In this document: piece by piece, positions 60,591-64,000 of the stretch
Layout: each line of letters starts with the position of its first letter
How positions within the stretch are numbered: the first letter of the stretch is position 1
NCBI RefSeq assembly: GCF_000423245.1
Contig: NZ_KE383993.1
Location: forward strand, 290,160 to 354,159
Origin: Ligilactobacillus ceti DSM 22408
GTDB lineage: Bacteria; Bacillota; Bacilli; Lactobacillales; Lactobacillaceae
Length of the DNA stretch: 64,000 nt
Direction: 5' to 3'
Translations under genes and position numbers: made by a program
The notes under the pieces: generated by a model
The model's input: only the letters and a program-made list of their open reading frames with translations
Databases searched by the model: none
Told to the model about the DNA's origin: nothing

Positions 60591-62450
60591 ATGAAAACAA
60601 CATATGACGCATTAGAATATAATAAATTAGTTAGCTTTATCTGGTCAGTGGCAGATGAATGCTTAAGAGATGTATATAACAGAGGTAAATATAGAGATGT
60701 GATTATCCCTATGACTGTTATACGAAGATTAGATTTAGTACTAGAACCAAAGAAAAAAGAAATTTTAGAATTAAAGGAAAGTCTATCAAAAAGTGGAGCA
60801 GAGGATATTTATAAAACATTAGATGTCGCTGTTGATCTACCATTTTATAATATTTCTAAATTTAACCTTAAAGATTTAAAAAGTGAAACAAATAAGCAGA
60901 ATTTAAAGAAAAATTTTGAAGAATATCTAAATGGATTTTCAGATAATGTAAAAGAAATTTTAGCTAAATTTAAGTTTTTTAACCAACTAGATACAATGAC
61001 AGAGGCGGGGATACTTGGTGATGTTATTGAAAAATTCACATCAAGTAAATTAAATCTTAGTCCATATCCAGTAACTAACAGTGATGGAGAAATTATTAAA
61101 CCTGCACTAGACAATCATGCTATGGGTACATTATTTGAAGAACTTATTAGAAAATTTAATGAAGAAAATAATGAAGAAGCAGGAGAGCATTTTACTCCAA
61201 GAGATGTAGTAGAACTTATGGCAGATATAGCTTTAATACCTGCAATAGATGATATCAAAGATGGTACATACACAATTTATGATGGAGCTTGTGGAACACT
61301 TGGTATGGGAACAGTTGCAGCAGAAAGATTTAAAGAGTTGGCAAAAAATAAAGATAAAAACATATCTGTATATCTAACAGGACAAGAAGTACAACCAGAA
61401 ACTTATGCCATATCAAAAGCTGATATGTTAATTAAAGGTGAAAATTTAAATGAAAATGAAGTGTTTTATGGTTCGACTTTATCTAGTGATGGAGCTTATG
61501 ATAAACATTTCGATTTTATGCTATCGAATCCACCATATGGGAAAAATTGGAAGACAGATTTAGCTAAACTTGGAGCTGGAAGTAACAAAGATGCTAAAAA
61601 GAATATTATAGATAAAAGATTTATTACAGAATTTGCAGGTGATGGAGATTACTCTATGATACCAGCAGTCAGTGATGGACAATTATTATTCTTACTTAAC
61701 AATATAGCTAAGATGAAAAAAGATTCAAAACTAGGTAGTCGTATTGTTGAAGTACATAATGGATCAGCACTCTTTACTGGTGATGCTGGAAGTGGTGAGA
61801 GTAACGCCCGTAGATATATGGTTGAAAATGACCTAATAGAAGCTATTATTCAGTTACCAGAAAATATGTTTTATAATACAGGTATTACTACTTATATTTG
61901 GGTTTTATCAAATAGAAAACCAGAAGAAAGAAAAGGAAAAATCCAACTAATAGATGCATCAAATTATAAGAGAGCATTACGTAAGAATATGGGTAAGAAA
62001 AACTGCGAGTTATCTAATCAAGACAAAAAAGATATTTTAAAATTATATCTTAATTTTGCAGAAACAGAAGAAAGCAAGATTTTAAATAATAGCGACTTTG
62101 GATACTATAAGATTGTAGTTAATCGTCCAGAAATAGATGAAAACGACAATTTCGTAAAAGATAAAAAAGGTAAGGTTAAGTTTGATAAATCATTAAAAGA
62201 TACTGAAATAGTACCTATGAACTATGAAGGTGGAATTGATGCCTATATGGAAAAAGAAGTATTGCCTTATTATCCATATGCAGAATATGATAAAAAATCA
62301 ATAAAGATAGGATATGAAATTAACTTCACTAAATATTTTTATAAACCAAAAGAACTGGAAAGTGTAGAAATTATTGTAGAAAAAATAAAAGTTCTAGAAA
62401 AAGAATCAGATGGAATGCTAAAAGGCATTTTGGAGGGTTTGCATGAATAG
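60591..62450 (+). CDS. hsdM: Type I DNA adenine methyltransferase HsdM (element 3)
   Basis: A 619-residue methyltransferase subunit. N-terminal domain: YNKLVSFIWSVADECLRD and IIPMTVIRRLDLVLE; SAM motif I is YDGACGTLGMGT (near 222), and catalytic motif IV is LSNPPYGKNWK (near 307). Motif I has Asp-Gly and LG in place of the usual Asp-Pro and GG. It is closer to the HsdM of element 1 than to the broken one next door. ATG 60591 follows AAAGGAAG; the frame is open to 60549 inside the Phd-like gene. It overlaps hsdS by eight bases. Confidence 0.92.
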   Translation: MKTTYDALEYNKLVSFIWSVADECLRDVYNRGKYRDVIIPMTVIRRLDLVLEPKKKEILELKESLSKSGAEDIYKTLDVAVDLPFYNISKFNLKDLKSETNKQNLKKNFEEYLNGFSDNVKEILAKFKFFNQLDTMTEAGILGDVIEKFTSSKLNLSPYPVTNSDGEIIKPALDNHAMGTLFEELIRKFNEENNEEAGEHFTPRDVVELMADIALIPAIDDIKDGTYTIYDGACGTLGMGTVAAERFKELAKNKDKNISVYLTGQEVQPETYAISKADMLIKGENLNENEVFYGSTLSSDGAYDKHFDFMLSNPPYGKNWKTDLAKLGAGSNKDAKKNIIDKRFITEFAGDGDYSMIPAVSDGQLLFLLNNIAKMKKDSKLGSRIVEVHNGSALFTGDAGSGESNARRYMVENDLIEAIIQLPENMFYNTGITTYIWVLSNRKPEERKGKIQLIDASNYKRALRKNMGKKNCELSNQDKKDILKLYLNFAETEESKILNNSDFGYYKIVVNRPEIDENDNFVKDKKGKVKFDKSLKDTEIVPMNYEGGIDAYMEKEVLPYYPYAEYDKKSIKIGYEINFTKYFYKPKELESVEIIVEKIKVLEKESDGMLKGILEGLHE

Positions 62451-63777
62451 ATATAAAGAATATAAAAAAGTAGAACTTCCATATTTACATGAGGTGCCAG
62501 AGCATTGGACGGTTAGAAGAATAAGTACTATTTTTGAATTAAGGAAAGAAAAAAACAAACCTATTAAAACAGAAAATATATTATCTTTAAGTGCTAAATA
62601 TGGAGTTACACTTTATTCAGAACGAATAGAAAAAGGTGGAAATAAACCAAAAGAAGATTTAACGGCATATAATATTTGTCATGAGGGAGATATATTACTT
62701 AATTGTATGAATATTGTAGCAGGTTCGGTAGGAATTTCTAAATATTTTGGAGCAATAAGCCCTGTTTATTATGCGTTAAAAGTTCGAGATGATAATGTAT
62801 CTTCTAAATATATGGAATATTTATTTAGAAATTATAATTTTCAAAGGAGTTTAGTCGGTTTAGGTAAAGGCATACAAATGTCCGAAACCGATGATGGTAG
62901 GTTATATACAGTTAGAATGAGAATATCTTGGGATAGTCTTAAAACACAAGAGTTTATAGTGCCGCCATTTAAAGAGCAAGAACAAATAGCTAATTATCTT
63001 GATTGGAAGATTAGTGAGATAAATAAACTTATTAAGATTGAGAAAGAAAAAATAACGGAATTAAAGAAAGCATTTAATAAAAAAATTCAATTTAATTATA
63101 ACTTGTTTGATTCAAGGTTAATTAAACTTAAATTTTTATTAAAAGAAAAATTAAAATATGGTCTCAATGTAAGTGGGAATTTAACAGGTGAATATAGGTA
63201 TATCAGGATTACAGATATTGATAAAAATGGAAAGTTAAAAGACGATAATAAACTTTTTGTAGACATTGAGGATGATAATTTTGTACTTCAAAAAGGTGAT
63301 GTATTATTTGCACGAAGCGGAGCAACAGTAGGAAAAACCTATATTTTTAATGATAGTGAGAAATGTTCATTTGCTGGATATCTAATAAGAGCTAGAGTGT
63401 CTGATAAAATAATTCCTAAATATTTATACGACTATACGAACACTGCCGATTATGAAGAATGGAAGGACAGTATTTTTATAAAATCAACAATTCAAAACAT
63501 AAGTGCTGAAAAGTATAATGACTTATTAATTCCCGTAATTGATTTAGAAAAACAGAAGATTGTAGTAGCAAATAATCAAAAAGTGTATGAGCAGTATACT
63601 GATTTAATTGATTTAACTAATAAAAAAATAGAAGAACTAAAATCTTTGAAACAATCGCTTATATCAGAAGTTGTAACAGGGAAGATTGATGTTAGGAATA
63701 TAAATATCCCTATATTTGAAGCTGTTGATATAGAAGAAGATATTGATTTAGAGGAATTAATTGAAGAGGAGAATTAG
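62443..63777 (+). CDS. hsdS: Type I restriction specificity subunit HsdS (element 3)
   Basis: A 444-residue specificity subunit with two recognition domains. The first begins VELPYLHEVPEHWTVRRIST and ends in a helical spacer (PPFKEQEQIANYLDWKISEI, near 170). The second starts LKFLLKEKLKYGLNVSG and includes LQKGDVLFARSGATVGK; a second spacer precedes LKSLKQSLISEVVTGKIDVR. The acidic tail (EAVDIEEDIDLEELIEEEN) is unusual. Ribosome site GGAGGG before ATG. No hsdR is seen in the window; it may lie downstream. Confidence 0.92.
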   Translation: MNRYKEYKKVELPYLHEVPEHWTVRRISTIFELRKEKNKPIKTENILSLSAKYGVTLYSERIEKGGNKPKEDLTAYNICHEGDILLNCMNIVAGSVGISKYFGAISPVYYALKVRDDNVSSKYMEYLFRNYNFQRSLVGLGKGIQMSETDDGRLYTVRMRISWDSLKTQEFIVPPFKEQEQIANYLDWKISEINKLIKIEKEKITELKKAFNKKIQFNYNLFDSRLIKLKFLLKEKLKYGLNVSGNLTGEYRYIRITDIDKNGKLKDDNKLFVDIEDDNFVLQKGDVLFARSGATVGKTYIFNDSEKCSFAGYLIRARVSDKIIPKYLYDYTNTADYEEWKDSIFIKSTIQNISAEKYNDLLIPVIDLEKQKIVVANNQKVYEQYTDLIDLTNKKIEELKSLKQSLISEVVTGKIDVRNINIPIFEAVDIEEDIDLEELIEEEN

Positions 63778-64000
63778 ATGAATTTAATAGAGTATTATTT
63801 AAAAAATATTACTGATAAAGAATATCACTATAAATTTTTAAAATCTATTACTAATATTTCTAATAAACCTAATATTGGTAGGAATTACTACGATGTTTAT
63901 GATTTAGATGATGCAATTGCTAAATTTAAAGATGTGTGTATGCCAGAAAATGAAAAGGATACTAGCGAAGAATATAAATGTTTATTTTATGTATTAACTT
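63778..64000 (+). CDS. Partial gene of unknown function in the element 3 operon
   Basis: A frame open for 74 codons to the window end, starting at an ATG directly after the hsdS stop and preceded by GAAGAGGAG. The visible part is Asn/Lys/Tyr-rich (MNLIEYYLKNITDKEYHYKF) and not HsdR-like. Type I operons often carry accessory defence genes between hsdS and hsdR, so that is a possible identity, but I do not recognise it. Confidence 0.6.
   Translation, partial: MNLIEYYLKNITDKEYHYKFLKSITNISNKPNIGRNYYDVYDLDDAIAKFKDVCMPENEKDTSEEYKCLFYVLT

Larger units (their letters stand above)
60059..64000 (+). mobile_element. Element 3: nested element without a left-end recombinase (runs off the window)
   Basis: Inserted in the hsdM of element 2. 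The left end resembles elements 1 and 2, with a non-coding stretch, a hairpin with T-run (60176-60201) and short AGGGGTGT-like sequences. The SHOCT-recombinase pair is missing; a Phd-like gene, hsdM, hsdS and an unknown gene follow. The recombinase may have been deleted, lie at the far end, or be supplied by element 1 or 2. Confidence 0.68.

Noticed and set aside
1-64000. tRNA genes as attachment sites or elsewhere
   Set aside because: I saw no convincing tRNA cloverleaf on either strand; the elements use protein genes.

Overview
The window reads as a low-GC Gram-positive chromosome of the order Lactobacillales. Support comes from the clustered mevalonate genes (mvaK1-mvaD-mvaK2-fni), GpsB, a type B RNase P RNA, an Asp23-family protein, and gene orders shared with Bacillus (ypsA-gpsB-rnpB-ypsC, yitV-yitW, lexA/ynzC-yneF). 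The sequence does not settle the genus; an Aerococcaceae- or Carnobacteriaceae-like host is a guess. Host genes use mainly CGT for Arg and ATT for Ile. From about 33.55 kb onward AGA/AGG and ATA become common, which marks acquired DNA.

Bases 1-33.55 kb are core chromosome: aspS, a HAD phosphatase, an esterase with a DUF59 protein, an MacB-like membrane protein, an rRNA methyltransferase of the RsmF type, the mevalonate cluster on the minus strand, dinG with a DnaQ domain, ypsA, gpsB, rnpB, a THUMP methyltransferase, an MFS exporter, and pepP. Next comes a long run efp, asp23-like, nusB, folD, xseA, xseB, ispA, tlyA, argR, recN, followed by lexA facing ynzC and yneF, an asymmetric heterodimeric ABC exporter, and plsC. 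The LexA-like protein keeps its DNA-binding domain but has lost the scissile Ala-Gly and the Ser/Lys dyad.

From 33.55 kb to the window end there are three nested insertions. Element 1 (left end 33555) interrupts trmN6. It carries a small SHOCT-like gene, a large serine recombinase, a seven-gene minus-strand defence operon (an ABC-three-component system, an XRE regulator and type I restriction-modification), and the early part of a phage: antirepressor, primase, nuclease, helicase, HNH, a YafQ/DinJ pair, terminase small subunit, MetK and a ParB-methyltransferase. Element 2 (left end 56751) interrupts that phage methyltransferase and has its own SHOCT-like gene and recombinase, then a Phd-like gene and hsdM. 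Element 3 (left end 60059) interrupts that hsdM and carries another Phd-like gene, hsdM and hsdS, but no recombinase at its left end.

In all three cases the reading frame breaks after the second base of the Asp/Asn codon that opens a methyltransferase motif (expected NPPY, D-x-FGGSG and DPACGSG), and the first 25 bases of each insert are related. This points to one family of serine-recombinase elements that use methyltransferase motifs as attachment sites and stack inside one another. None of the right ends is in the window. A second novelty candidate is a strongly structured, apparently non-coding stretch at about 45.8-46.04 kb.
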